A program made the position numbers and the translations under genes. Below the pieces are notes generated by a model, which was given only the letters and a program-made list of their open reading frames with translations, did not search any database and was not told where the DNA came from. From Lactiplantibacillus fabifermentans DSM 21115 (GTDB taxonomy: Bacteria > Bacillota > Bacilli > Lactobacillales > Lactobacillaceae): DNA of 64,000 nucleotides. Positions 53,535 through 63,401 of this stretch are shown here, piece by piece; position 1 is the stretch's first letter, and each line of letters begins with the position of its first letter. The stretch lies in assembly GCF_000498955.2 (NCBI RefSeq), contig NZ_AYGX02000081.1, forward strand, positions 1 to 64,000. The letters are read 5' to 3'.

Positions 53535-53780
53535 AACAATGCCTCCAAAATTAACCCTAATTAACTTTTGCAATGTTAGTTACGATTCTTTATTAATAAC
53601 GGTTGCTGCTGAAAAGTATAACTACTACTCAATTCAGCCCCTTAATCATAAGTATATGGTCAGACTTTTTTAAATAACAAGCTAATCGCCAATAAAAAAT
53701 TGATTAAGGGCCAAGTTCAATTGATGCTGGAAGTTATTAATAGTATGAATGTTTATTCGGCTTTAAGCATCGCCTAAAAA

Positions 53781-53819
53781 TGTCCCGATGAGCAGTTAGT
53801 TTGCTTGCTCATCGGGACA
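53781..53819. repeat. Perfect hairpin upstream of the adhesin gene
   Basis: TGTCCCGATGAGCA...TGCTCATCGGGACA, a 14-bp stem without a T-tract, between the tig terminator and the adhesin promoter region. No clear terminator role. Confidence 0.5.
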
Positions 53820-53886
53820 GTCGAAATCAGATTGGCTGACAACTTCAGCCGGGATGGCATTGCTTATTCAGCGGCGCGTCCCAAGT

Positions 53887-53926
53887 AAAAAAAGCCCGAA
53901 TACCGGCAACCGGTATTCGGGCTAAA
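53887..53926 (-). terminator. tig terminator
   Basis: Minus-strand AGCCCGAATACCGG-TTG-CCGGTATTCGGGCT followed by TTTTTT. Confidence 0.95.
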
Positions 53927-53958
53927 CGTGATCGTCTCTCACGTGCTAATCGTTAAAA

Positions 53959-55278
53959 TTAGTCTTTGTCGTCATCTTTTTTGTCGTCAGCTTTAGCAGT
54001 TTGCTTAGCTGAGTTGGCAATCAAATCAACGGCTTGGCGGATTGCAATGTCATGTGACAACATGTCATCAGTTAAAGCACCGCGAACAGCACTTTCTTCC
54101 ATGTTGTATTGACCAGCTAAGTCCTTAACTTCAGCATCAATTTCATCCTTAGATGGTTTGATGTTTTCAGCTTCAACGACGGCTTCTAAGACTAAGTTAG
54201 TCTTAACACGACGATCAGCATCAGCAGCAAATTGCTTGTGCAAATCTTCTTCGCTCGTCCCAGTTAATTGGTAATAAGTCTTAGGGTCGATACCTTGTTG
54301 TTGCATGTTAGCCAAGTATTGGTCCATTTGACGATGAATGTCGTCTTCTTTCATGGCATCAGGAATTGCTTGGATTTCGGCATTGTCAACAGCTTGGTTT
54401 AAAGCTTCGTCTTCAATGGCGTCATGGGCAGCATTTTCCTTTTGTTCTTTAAGTTCATCCTTGATCTTTGCCTTCAATTCTTCAAGGGTGTCAACATCTT
54501 CGTCAACGTCCTTAGCGAATTCGTCGTCTAATTCAGGGAGTTCCTTAGTCTTAACTTCGTGAACCGTAACCTTGAAAGTAGCTTCCTTGTCTTGTAAATC
54601 TTCAGCTTGGTAATCTTTAGGGAAAGTTACCACAACATCTTTTTCTTCGCCAGCTTTAACACCAACTAATTGGTCTTCGAAGCCAGGGATGAATGAGTTT
54701 GAGCCCAATTCAAGGGAGTAGTTTTCTGATTCGCCGCCTTCAAATGGTTCGCCATCGACGAAACCTTTGAAGTCAATAACAACCGTGTCGCCATTTTCAG
54801 CCGGTTGGTCTTCTTTCAAGACTAATTCAGCTTGCTTTTCGCGACGTGATTCTAATTCAGCGTCAACGTCCTTAGCGTAAACCCGCGTGTTTTGACGCGT
54901 TACACTAAGTTCCTTGTAGTCGCCTAACTTAACGTCTGGCTTAACGGTAACAACCGCTTTTAATACCCAAGGTTGGTCTTTTTCCATGCTGTCAACGTCG
55001 ATTTGAGGTTGATCAACTGGTTCGATTTCAGTTTCTTTAATCGCTTCTTCGTATGCTTCTGGGAGCACGATGTTCAAAGCATCTTGGTATAATGCTTCTT
55101 CACCATACATTTGATTGAAGATTTGACGAGGAACCTTACCCTTACGGAAACCAGGTACGTTTAAGTTTTTCTTAGTCCGTTGGAAGGCTTTGTCGATTCC
55201 TTCTTTGATCTTGTCAGCACCAATTTCGAATGTTAATTCGCCTTGGTTGCCTTCTTTCTTTTCCCACTTTGCAGCCAT
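53959..55278 (-). CDS. tig: Trigger factor
   Basis: 439 residues: ribosome-binding N-domain with GFRKGKVPR signature near residue 45, FKBP-type PPIase domain about 155-240 ([21 protein letters not shown]), helical C-domain with acidic/Lys tail. Chaperone and prolyl isomerase at the ribosome exit. It has its own promoter and terminator and lies in the usual place between tuf and clpX. Confidence 0.97.
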   Translation of the reverse strand: MAAKWEKKEGNQGELTFEIGADKIKEGIDKAFQRTKKNLNVPGFRKGKVPRQIFNQMYGEEALYQDALNIVLPEAYEEAIKETEIEPVDQPQIDVDSMEKDQPWVLKAVVTVKPDVKLGDYKELSVTRQNTRVYAKDVDAELESRREKQAELVLKEDQPAENGDTVVIDFKGFVDGEPFEGGESENYSLELGSNSFIPGFEDQLVGVKAGEEKDVVVTFPKDYQAEDLQDKEATFKVTVHEVKTKELPELDDEFAKDVDEDVDTLEELKAKIKDELKEQKENAAHDAIEDEALNQAVDNAEIQAIPDAMKEDDIHRQMDQYLANMQQQGIDPKTYYQLTGTSEEDLHKQFAADADRRVKTNLVLEAVVEAENIKPSKDEIDAEVKDLAGQYNMEESAVRGALTDDMLSHDIAIRQAVDLIANSAKQTAKADDKKDDDKD

Positions 55279-55336
55279 TGTATTCCCTCCGAAACATTAA
55301 TATTTTCTACAATTCTAGTCAATTGCATACTTGTTA

Positions 55337-55365
55337 AGTTTAACCTATCGCTTTCATAAAGTAAA
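55337..55365 (-). promoter_or_regulatory. tig promoter
   Basis: Minus-strand TTTACT (55365-55360) and TAAACT (55342-55337), 17 bases apart. Confidence 0.7.
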
Positions 55366-55461
55366 CCAAATCAGTTAAAAAAGCGCGCGATAAGGCCTTT
55401 TATTATCAATTTTATATAATTTTAGCGGCCAACTTTTCGTATACCACTGGCAAGAATGACT

Positions 55462-55502
55462 TTAAAAAAAGAGACTCGGAAGAAATCTTCCAAGTCTCTT
55501 AA
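55462..55502 (-). terminator. tuf terminator
   Basis: Minus-strand AGAGACTTGGAAGA-TTTC-TTCCGAGTCTCT followed by TTTTTT. Confidence 0.92.
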
Positions 55503-55528
55503 ATGAATCAATGAAAATCAGTTAGAGA

Positions 55529-56716
<1,188 letters not shown>

Positions 56717-56846
56717 TAATGAAACCTCCTGTGATTTTCGCAAGAATTATGTCATGGCTTAATGGCCCGACAATTCTTTAGTTAATATTATACTACATCC
56801 TAGTGAAAAGGCCAAATTGCTCACCCATCACTAGGAATCCTTAAAC

Positions 56847-56875
56847 ATTATATATAGTGCTCTCGGATTTGTAAA
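56847..56875 (-). promoter_or_regulatory. tuf promoter
   Basis: Minus-strand TTTACA (56875-56870) and TATAAT (56852-56847), 17 bases apart; a near-consensus sigma-A promoter. Confidence 0.85.
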
Positions 56876-56931
56876 CAGATATTATTCAAAAAATTGAATT
56901 TTTGTAAGTTAAAGCTAATTGTTTCAATTTT

Positions 56932-57840
56932 TCAGCCCAAATCCAAGTTAAGTTGCTGGATTTTGTGCTGAATGTCAAGCATTTTTTGTTGGTCAGCCGA
57001 GATTTTTTCCGGTAACGCCCCCATTTGGTCAGCGACAACTAATTGCACCCATTGTTCCGCATCGCTGATGGCCTTTTCAGAGAATGGATATAAATACATT
57101 AATTGTAAAGGTAAAAATGCTTGTAAATTTTCAGTTAAGCTGGCATCTTGTTGCGCCAACGGTTGTTGCAAAACTGCCACTACCTGCTGACTAGTGGCAT
57201 CGGCTGCTAACGCCGGCAAGTCCGCCGGAACGACCGTCTGTTTGGTTCCATCCAACCAAATAAAATCAACGGGCTGGGTCACTCGTAACTCGTGTAAGGT
57301 GTATAAGACCTCTACGCGCGTCAACTGATGCAAAAACGGGTCGACCAGCAAAAATTGCGCCGCCGTTAAATATTTCGTTAAAGTTAACTGCTTGGCAGCA
57401 TGCAGCCGTTCAGTCTGCGCCGGTACCGGTAGTTCTGACAAATGATAAAATTGTCGCATGGTCGTTGTTAGCGTGGCTTGCAGGGTCTCCTCAGCAGTCG
57501 CTTCAGCGGCCGTGATGCGTTCAAACGCCGTCGTTTGCCATGAGCCACTGGGCCGTTGCGCCACAAAAATACGGGCATCAATTAGTTGATGACTCCCTAA
57601 AGCGGCCGTCAAATATAACGTGGCCGCCGTATCATTAGCCAGGTATGCCGCCTCAAATTCCATCGCATAAGTTAAGGCCGGGGTGTACTTTTCTGTCTGG
57701 ACTAATGCGTTGACCAACTGTTCATTCAAAGTTGCCGTTTGTGTGGCCTGATAAGCCGTTTCAAACAGCGCGGCGGCCGTCGACCAATCGGCAGCCGCGG
57801 CGGCTTTTTGGGCCGCTGTAATGGTCTCTGTCGCTGTCAT
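56932..57840 (-). CDS. TPR-like protein of unknown function
   Basis: 302 residues. The N-terminal 80 residues have TPR spacing (AADWSTAAALFETAYQA, ALVQTEKYTPALTYAM). The rest is Ala/Gln/Leu-rich and helical with no catalytic motif. It is a cytosolic protein, ATG behind GAAAGGAAA, following rnjB on the same strand after a terminator. Not recognised further. Confidence 0.65.
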   Translation of the reverse strand: MTATETITAAQKAAAAADWSTAAALFETAYQATQTATLNEQLVNALVQTEKYTPALTYAMEFEAAYLANDTAATLYLTAALGSHQLIDARIFVAQRPSGSWQTTAFERITAAEATAEETLQATLTTTMRQFYHLSELPVPAQTERLHAAKQLTLTKYLTAAQFLLVDPFLHQLTRVEVLYTLHELRVTQPVDFIWLDGTKQTVVPADLPALAADATSQQVVAVLQQPLAQQDASLTENLQAFLPLQLMYLYPFSEKAISDAEQWVQLVVADQMGALPEKISADQQKMLDIQHKIQQLNLDLG

Positions 57841-57867
57841 TTACGTTTCCTTTCGCAAAGCACGTCG

Positions 57868-57896
57868 AAAAAAGCCGGCCGAGGGCCGACTTTTTT
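57868..57896 (-). terminator. rnjB terminator
   Basis: Minus-strand AAGTCGGC-CCTC-GGCCGGCTT followed by TTTT. Confidence 0.85.
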
Positions 57897-57900
57897 AACA

Positions 57901-59631
57901 TTATGCTTCGGTTTCTGATGAAGTTTCATTTTCAGCCGGCGTCTTCGCCTTCTTATGACGACGATGATGTTGATTAACTTCCATAATCACCGGTAAAATG
58001 ACCGGATGCCGCTTCGTTTGGTCCCATAAATAATGGTTCAACTTTTCACGGACTGCTTGTTTCAAATGACCCCAGTCGAACTCTTTGTTATCCAAATTCG
58101 ATTGCACCGTCTCTTTGACCAATTCGGCACTTTCTTGCATCAAGTCTTTACTAGTCTTGACGTAAACAAAGCCGCGTGACGTGATTTTAGGTTCCGCAAT
58201 GATTTTTTTCTTCTTGCGGTCAATCGTGACCACCGCCACAAAAATCCCATCTTCGGATAAAATCTTCCGATCGCGTAAAACAATGTTACCGATATCGCCA
58301 ACACCAATCCCGTCAATCATCGTATCGCCGATTTCAATGGAACCTGCTAAGTGCATATCATCGCCGTCATATAAGAGTTGGTCCCCTTTAGCCGCAATGA
58401 AGATATGGTCGTCGGGGATCCCGACTTCTTTAGCAAAGCCAGCATGCGCGTCCAATAACCGATATTCACCTTGAATGGGAATAAAGTACTTAGGCTTCAT
58501 TAAGTTCATCATTAATTGCAAATCGCGCTTCATCGCGTGACCAGATGAATTCATTTCGTCGGCAATGGCCTTAACATCAGCACCGGCCCGATAAATCATA
58601 TCCCGGGTCTTCGCCACGACCGTTTCCATCGAATGCGATGGGGTCGTCGTAATAAAGACTAAATCACCGGCTTCAATGTTAACTTTGCCTTCTTGCTTAT
58701 TCGCCATCCGTTGTAAAGCCTTGATTGGTTCCCCCATCCGGCCGGTTTGCACGATGACTGTTTTGTCGGGATCTAACTTGCTGATTGACTTCAGTGGAAC
58801 GACGACATCGTCAGGCATGTGTAACTTACCAAGCTTAATCGCTGTCTTGACAATACTTTCAACATCGCCAGGCATCAATGCGACCTTACGACCGGACGCT
58901 GCCGCTGCATCTAACACTTGTTGTAAACGCAAGATATTGGAGGCCACGGTCGCCACAATAATCCGGCCAGGATGATACTTGAATGTTTCTAAGACGTATG
59001 ACGCAATTTCCCGTTCACTGACCGGTTCACCGTAATTTTCAGCATTAGCGGAATCACTCAATAAGGCTAAAACCCCTTTGGCACCCACTTCAGCTAAACG
59101 GGCGTAATCGGTCCGATAATCACCAGCTGCGGTTTGGTCGAACTTGAAGTCGCCCGTATAAACGACTTCCCCAGCACTCGTTTGCAAGACGATTCCCATT
59201 GAATCTGGAATCGAATGCGTTGTGCGGAAAAATGACACCGTGACGTTACCAAAATCAATTTCGGTTTTTTCATCAATAATATGAAAATCATCGAACTTTT
59301 TCGCTTTTGGATCTTTTTGTAATTGAATCTTCGCTAATTCAACGGTCAATGCTGACCCGAATACGGGCACATTAAATTCATTTAAGAAATATGGTAATGC
59401 GCCAATTGAATCAGCATGTCCATGGGTTAAGAAAACCCCGACAATCCGATCCGCGTTTTCACGCAAATAACTGAAATCGGGAATCACAATATCGATTCCT
59501 AGTAATTCATTTTCCGGGTACTTTAACCCACAATCTAAAATATAAATGTCGCCATCGACTTCGACAGCGTACATATTTTTACCGTTTTCACGGACACCCC
59601 CAAAGGGCGTAATTTGAACTTGACTACTCAA
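57901..59631 (-). CDS. rnjB: Ribonuclease J2
   Basis: 576 residues: metallo-beta-lactamase/beta-CASP RNase J. The metal motif reads LTHGHADSIGALPYFL, so the last His of HxHxDH is Ser; this degeneracy is a feature of RNase J2. TGDFKFDQ, the beta-CASP part and a C-terminal Lys/His-rich domain (NQHHRRHKKAK) follow. Works with RNase J1 in mRNA turnover. Position right after dapA matches B. subtilis rnjB. Starts with TTG 59631 behind AAGGTG. Confidence 0.85.
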   Translation of the reverse strand: MSSQVQITPFGGVRENGKNMYAVEVDGDIYILDCGLKYPENELLGIDIVIPDFSYLRENADRIVGVFLTHGHADSIGALPYFLNEFNVPVFGSALTVELAKIQLQKDPKAKKFDDFHIIDEKTEIDFGNVTVSFFRTTHSIPDSMGIVLQTSAGEVVYTGDFKFDQTAAGDYRTDYARLAEVGAKGVLALLSDSANAENYGEPVSEREIASYVLETFKYHPGRIIVATVASNILRLQQVLDAAAASGRKVALMPGDVESIVKTAIKLGKLHMPDDVVVPLKSISKLDPDKTVIVQTGRMGEPIKALQRMANKQEGKVNIEAGDLVFITTTPSHSMETVVAKTRDMIYRAGADVKAIADEMNSSGHAMKRDLQLMMNLMKPKYFIPIQGEYRLLDAHAGFAKEVGIPDDHIFIAAKGDQLLYDGDDMHLAGSIEIGDTMIDGIGVGDIGNIVLRDRKILSEDGIFVAVVTIDRKKKKIIAEPKITSRGFVYVKTSKDLMQESAELVKETVQSNLDNKEFDWGHLKQAVREKLNHYLWDQTKRHPVILPVIMEVNQHHRRHKKAKTPAENETSSETEA

Positions 59632-59649
59632 TTATTTCACCTTGATTCA

Positions 59650-60522
59650 TTAAATATTTAAAGTTGCATACAATTTATTTTTTTGTGCGGCCGTTAAAGG
59701 CAAGATTGGTAACCGTGGATCCCCCACTGGTTGACCTAAGTGGTTCAAAGCAGCCTTAACTGGCGATGGTGATGGCGAACTGAATAATGCCGCCATTTTT
59801 GGTGTTAAATCGCGTTGGTATTTTGCCGCCGTGGCCACATCACCTTGGGCTACCGCTTGGAACATCGCGGTCATTTCATCACCATATAAGTGACTAGCAA
59901 CTGAGATGACCCCTGCGCCACCAATTTCTTTGGCGGCTAAGCTTTGGGCATCTTCGCCAGTATAGACTAAGAAATCCGCCGGTGCATTTTCAACTAAGGC
60001 CCCGTACTCTTCCATTGAAGCACATTGCTTAATCCCGATGATGTTCGGATTCTTAGCTAATTCTAAGACCGTTGGCACTTCCATCTTGACGATTACGCGC
60101 CCAGGGATATTATAAATAATCACGGGTAAGCCACCTTGGTCGGCAATCGCGTTGAAGTGCGCAATCATCCCCGCTTGGTCCGGTTTATTATAGTAAGGAA
60201 CGACGACTAATGCGGCGTCGATACCGTCGATTTTGCTGACCTTTTGGGTGAATTCAATCGTTGCAGCCGTGCTGTTGGAACCAGTCCCAGCCACGATGGG
60301 CACGCGTCCCGCGACGATTTTAGCCGTTTTGGTTAATAAAGCTAACTTTTCCGTTTCGCTTAACGTGGGCGCTTCACCAGTCGTGCCACCGACGATTAAG
60401 CCTTGGGTCCCATGCGCCAATAAATGTTCGATCAAACTTGCCAACCGTTCATCGTCAAGTTGTTGTTGATCATCAAACGGGGTCACCATGGCGGTCATTA
60501 AGTCTACATTTTCAAAGTTCAT
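59650..60522 (-). CDS. dapA: 4-hydroxy-tetrahydrodipicolinate synthase
   Basis: 290 residues, a TIM-barrel class I aldolase. VGGTTGEAPTLSETEK near residue 42 and YNIPGRV near 132 (active-site Tyr), Schiff-base Lys in IIGIKQCASMEE near 160. Catalyses condensation of pyruvate with aspartate semialdehyde, the first step of lysine and diaminopimelate synthesis for the cell wall. AGGAGC precedes the ATG; rnjB starts 18 bases after it. Confidence 0.96.
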   Translation of the reverse strand: MNFENVDLMTAMVTPFDDQQQLDDERLASLIEHLLAHGTQGLIVGGTTGEAPTLSETEKLALLTKTAKIVAGRVPIVAGTGSNSTAATIEFTQKVSKIDGIDAALVVVPYYNKPDQAGMIAHFNAIADQGGLPVIIYNIPGRVIVKMEVPTVLELAKNPNIIGIKQCASMEEYGALVENAPADFLVYTGEDAQSLAAKEIGGAGVISVASHLYGDEMTAMFQAVAQGDVATAAKYQRDLTPKMAALFSSPSPSPVKAALNHLGQPVGDPRLPILPLTAAQKNKLYATLNI

Positions 60523-60551
60523 GTAAAAAGCTCCTCATATTATTAAAATTT

Positions 60552-60571
60552 ACAAGTACCACTGTACTTGT
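60552..60571. promoter_or_regulatory. Hairpin in the dapA leader
   Basis: ACAAGTAC-CACT-GTACTTGT, a perfect 8-bp stem in the 5' UTR of dapA (minus strand), about 30 bases before the start codon. No known riboswitch consensus seen. Confidence 0.5.
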
Positions 60572-60717
60572 CCCGAATAGTAACTCTCTTCAGTTTACCA
60601 CATTTTATAATAAAGCAATAGCTAGGACCGCCCATTGCCGTGACGGGGTTTGATGCCGTCTAGTAGCCGACCGGTAACTAACGGTTCGTTACTCGTTAGG
60701 GCTTAACTCAATTATGT

Positions 60718-60753
60718 AAAAAAAAGAACCACCGTAAACGGCAGCTCTTTGAA
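60718..60753 (-). terminator. rpsO terminator
   Basis: Minus-strand AGAGCTGCCGT-TT-ACGGTGGTTCT followed by eight T. Confidence 0.8.
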
Positions 60754-60761
60754 TGTCGATA

Positions 60762-61031
60762 TTAACGACGAAGACCAAGACTTTGGATTAAGTCACGGTA
60801 ACGGTTAACGTCTTCTTTACGAAGATAAGCTAACAAGTTACGACGATGACCAATCTTCTTCATTAACCCACGTTGTGAGTGGAAGTCTTTCTTGTGAACA
60901 CGTAAATGTTCGTTTAATTCGTTGATGTCTTCAGTTAAAACTGCAACTTGAACTTCAACTGAACCAGTGTCGCCTTCGTGACGGGCATACTTATTAATAA
61001 GTTCCGTCTTCTTTTCGCGTGAAATTGCCAT
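60762..61031 (-). CDS. rpsO: 30S ribosomal protein S15
   Basis: 89 residues, full-length S15: [81 protein letters not shown] 61031 is preceded by AAAGGTGGTT; longer frames upstream run through the leader. Binds 16S rRNA in the central domain. The leader can form an anti-SD pairing that would suit S15 autoregulation. Confidence 0.97.
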   Translation of the reverse strand: MAISREKKTELINKYARHEGDTGSVEVQVAVLTEDINELNEHLRVHKKDFHSQRGLMKKIGHRRNLLAYLRKEDVNRYRDLIQSLGLRR

Positions 61032-61154
61032 GTGTATCAACCACCTTTCAATTAATTGCCCTGAACTGAGTAAATCGACGGTGGTGCTCGATAAACTAAG
61101 TAAAGGGTTGCTGAACACTTGATATAGTCTAGCAAAGTCAGTCTTAAAAAGCAA
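61032..61154 (-). promoter_or_regulatory. rpsO promoter and candidate S15 leader
   Basis: Minus-strand TTGCTT (61154-61149) and TAGACT (61131-61126), 17 bases apart. In the leader ACCACC (within GAGCACCACCGTCG, about 61077-61090) can pair with the GGTGGT of the ribosome site about 40 bases further on. S15 is autoregulated through such leader structures in several bacteria; here it is inference. Confidence 0.5.
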
Positions 61155-61268
61155 GTTTCAACGCATATCAAGTCAAATTACTTTACACTAAACAGTTGCA
61201 TTCAGTCCGGGCCTTATGTATAATAGCATTTGTTGAAAAAAAGTTGGTCCTTGAAAGAGGTGAATCTG

Positions 61269-61523
61269 ATGCCAATTATCAAATCCGCTATTGAACGCGT
61301 GAAAACAAACAATAAAGCAAACGTTCGTAACACTTCACAAATGAGTGCAATGCGTACTGCTGTTAAAAAATTCGAAAATGCCAAGACTACTGGCGCTGAT
61401 AACGTCGATGACTTATACTTAGCAGCCGTTAGTGCTGTTGACAAAGCCGCTACTAAAGGCCTTATCAAACGCAATAAAGCTGCCCGTGACAAGTCACGGA
61501 TGGCTGCTCGTTACGCTAAGTAA
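61269..61523 (+). CDS. rpsT: 30S ribosomal protein S20
   Basis: 84 residues, Ala/Lys-rich: [69 protein letters not shown] 61269 has GAGGTG seven bases upstream. Binds 16S rRNA 5' domain. Divergent from rpsO, closed by a terminator. Confidence 0.97.
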   Translation: MPIIKSAIERVKTNNKANVRNTSQMSAMRTAVKKFENAKTTGADNVDDLYLAAVSAVDKAATKGLIKRNKAARDKSRMAARYAK

Positions 61524-61532
61524 TGTGCATTT

Positions 61533-61570
61533 ACGAACTCCCGAGCCTGTGCTTAGGAGTTTTTTTTTGC
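61533..61570 (+). terminator. rpsT terminator
   Basis: ACTCCCGAGC-CTGT-GCTTAGGAGT followed by nine T. Confidence 0.9.
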
Positions 61571-61638
61571 CCAAATTACCCACCCACTACATAACTTATC
61601 CCCGCCTCACACCCCTTATCAGCTAATCGGTTATTGCC

Positions 61639-61812
61639 GCAGTTGGCTGACCGTAATTCCATCGTTCTGGGACCGGCCCAAGCCTGGGAAACGTCTTGGA
61701 CCTCGCTTTTGAGCCCAAAGGTCAGGTCTCAAAAGACGTCCGTGGTGTAAACGGGCAAACAACGCCCGTCAACGCCACTTTCAGGACGATTCCATTACGG
61801 TCAGCCAACTGC
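61639..61812 (-). repeat. Structured intergenic element, subfamily B, copy B4
   Basis: Minus strand: P1 GCAGTTGGCTGACCGTAAT with perfect complement; GGA/GGA loop then ATCGTCCTG/CAGAACGAT, different from B1 but paired; P2 GTGGCGTTGACGGGC/GCCCGTTTACACCAC; P3 CTTTTGAGACC/GGGCTCAAAAG; P4 GGTCCAAG/CTTGGGCC with loop GACGTTTCCCAGG, then GGTC. The P4 GACC is GACG here. Confidence 0.85.
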
Positions 61813-61919
61813 TAATCTCAGCTCGTCTTCAAAATAACGTAAGTATATGAAACTGTGATTGAACATTTTTGATGGTGGTTATTCGTATCAAAAGTTAGCC
61901 ATTAATAACCGACTTTAAG

Positions 61920-62012
61920 AAAGAACCTTCAAAGATGTCGGTGCTGTAAATGTCGGAAAAAACACCGCCATTAACACCACTTGCACGGCGACTTCCATTA
62001 CAACTGACCTCC
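61920..62012 (-). repeat. 5' half of a structured element (B5)
   Basis: Minus strand: GTCAGTTGTAATGGAAGTCGCC, then GTGGTGTTAATGGCGGT...ATTTACAGCACC (P2) and the P3 5' strand CATCTTTGAAGG, after which similarity ends. It is closest to B3. A truncated copy 108 bases from B4. Confidence 0.6.
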
Positions 62013-62040
62013 AGCTAAATTGAACTATCATTCAGACACA

Positions 62041-62082
62041 ATCAGGGAGCCACCACTAACAAGCATAGTGGTGGCTCCCTGA
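62041..62082. repeat. Perfect 18-bp hairpin without T-tract
   Basis: ATCAGGGAGCCACCACTA-N6-TAGTGGTGGCTCCCTGAT. It lies between the truncated element and element C1, in the convergent rpsT/holA spacer. Confidence 0.6.
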
Positions 62083-62129
62083 TTCGTACTTTTCAGATAA
62101 TACGTGTCATTAAGCGAAGACATCCCGGA

Positions 62130-62297
62130 AGCAAGTTAACCTGTGAACGTACCGATATTGTTCTTAGTCGAGTGGTTTTCTCGGCTTAGAACAAGGACGC
62201 TTTTTGAGATTAGCGGTCTTGGCTGAGCTCAAAAACGAAGCTGGTGACCGCTCTTTGGCGCCAGCTGGTCCCGGTACGAGAAACAGGTTAACTTGCT
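62130..62297 (+). repeat. Structured intergenic element, divergent copy C1
   Basis: P1 AGCAAGTTAACCTGT/ACAGGTTAACTTGCT, GAA/AGAA internal loop, CGTACCG/CGGTACG; P2 TTGTTCTTAGTCGAG/CTCGGCTTAGAACAA; P3 CTTTTTGAGATTAGC/GCTGAGCTCAAAAA; P4 GCTGGTG/CGCCAGC with loop ACCGCTCTTTGG, then GGTC. It shares P3 and P4 motifs with subfamilies A and B but not P1/P2 sequence. Confidence 0.8.
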
Positions 62298-62389
62298 GGA
62301 GGTCAACGTCCGAAGACTGTCAGTCCCAGAATCGTCATTTATTTACAATCATTTAGTATTCAAGCGACATATTCTACCAGTGTCATCAA

Positions 62390-63382
62390 TTAGTTCGCTC
62401 GCCGTAATGCCCGGCGATCGTTGACAAATTGGACCATGAACAATTCAAATAACAATTCTGGGTCGCGTTGTGTCGTTTTCATCTGAACTTCGGTATCCAA
62501 CAAACCTAAGTAAGCCGCCCGCAAAGCATCTTGATTGAATTGACGCACCGTCTGCATCGCCAACTTCACGCGATAAGGATGCACCTTGAGCGTGCTCGCT
62601 AAGCTCCCCTGGCTATAACCAGCTCGGGCTAAGATTTTAACTTGTAATAACAGTCGAAACTGCCCGAGTAAAATCGCGTTGATTTTTAACGGGGCTTCTT
62701 GGGCGGTCACTAAATCATGATACAGTTCCACGGCCGCTTGTGTCTGATAACGTAAAACGTGATTCACGAGGTCGAAAACGTTTTGCGTCAATGATTTGGT
62801 GACGAGCGCTTGAACCGCTGGCAAATCAATGCGTTGTGATTGGGCAGCATAGATCATCAACTTCGGTAACTGCGCCATAATCAACCCTAATTGGCCGTCC
62901 GTACGGTTCAGTAGTTCTTGAAACGCGTCGGGAGCCATCGTAATCTGCTTTTCTTTCAAAGCGGTTTGCACATAACTTTGTGTTTCTTGTTCCGAGACTT
63001 GGTTGATTTCAATCATCGTCGCCTGTTTTTTCAAAGTTTTGACTAACTTTTTCCGGGCATCTAATTTATCATATGGGGCCATCATGACTAAGATGGTATC
63101 CGGTTCGGGCTGCTCAAAATACTTTTGCAAGGCATCTAAATCGTGATCAACCTTGTTTTTTTTGTTTTCCCCGGTTAAAAAATACGGGTGGTTAATAAAG
63201 ACTAACCGCCGTTCACCAAAAAACGGCGCCGACATCGCATCGTCTAACGCGACAGCGACCGGCGTGGTTTCCATATCGTAGCTCCCAACGTTCATCGTTT
63301 GTTCTTCAGTTGGAATGACTTTTAAGAGGTCTTGTCGTAACTGGTCGGCTAAATAATCCACCGTTCCAACAATGACATACAT
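62390..63382 (-). CDS. holA: DNA polymerase III subunit delta
   Basis: 330 residues of the HolA clamp-loader subunit: MYVIVGTVDYLADQLRQDL, then AMSAPFFGERRLVFINHPYFL, VMMAPYDKLDARKKLVKTLK and the C-terminal helical collar (LGLLDTEVQMKTTQRDPELLFELFM in segments). Opens the beta clamp. It follows comEC by 19 bases, a common Firmicute order (comEC-holA then rpsT divergent). Confidence 0.93.
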   Translation of the reverse strand: MYVIVGTVDYLADQLRQDLLKVIPTEEQTMNVGSYDMETTPVAVALDDAMSAPFFGERRLVFINHPYFLTGENKKNKVDHDLDALQKYFEQPEPDTILVMMAPYDKLDARKKLVKTLKKQATMIEINQVSEQETQSYVQTALKEKQITMAPDAFQELLNRTDGQLGLIMAQLPKLMIYAAQSQRIDLPAVQALVTKSLTQNVFDLVNHVLRYQTQAAVELYHDLVTAQEAPLKINAILLGQFRLLLQVKILARAGYSQGSLASTLKVHPYRVKLAMQTVRQFNQDALRAAYLGLLDTEVQMKTTQRDPELLFELFMVQFVNDRRALRRAN

Positions 63383-63401
63383 CGAAGCTAAGTCACCGCT
63401 G

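Noticed and set aside
60523-60761. Lysine riboswitch or T-box before dapA
   Set aside because: No T-box sequence or lysine-riboswitch core is visible; only a short simple hairpin.
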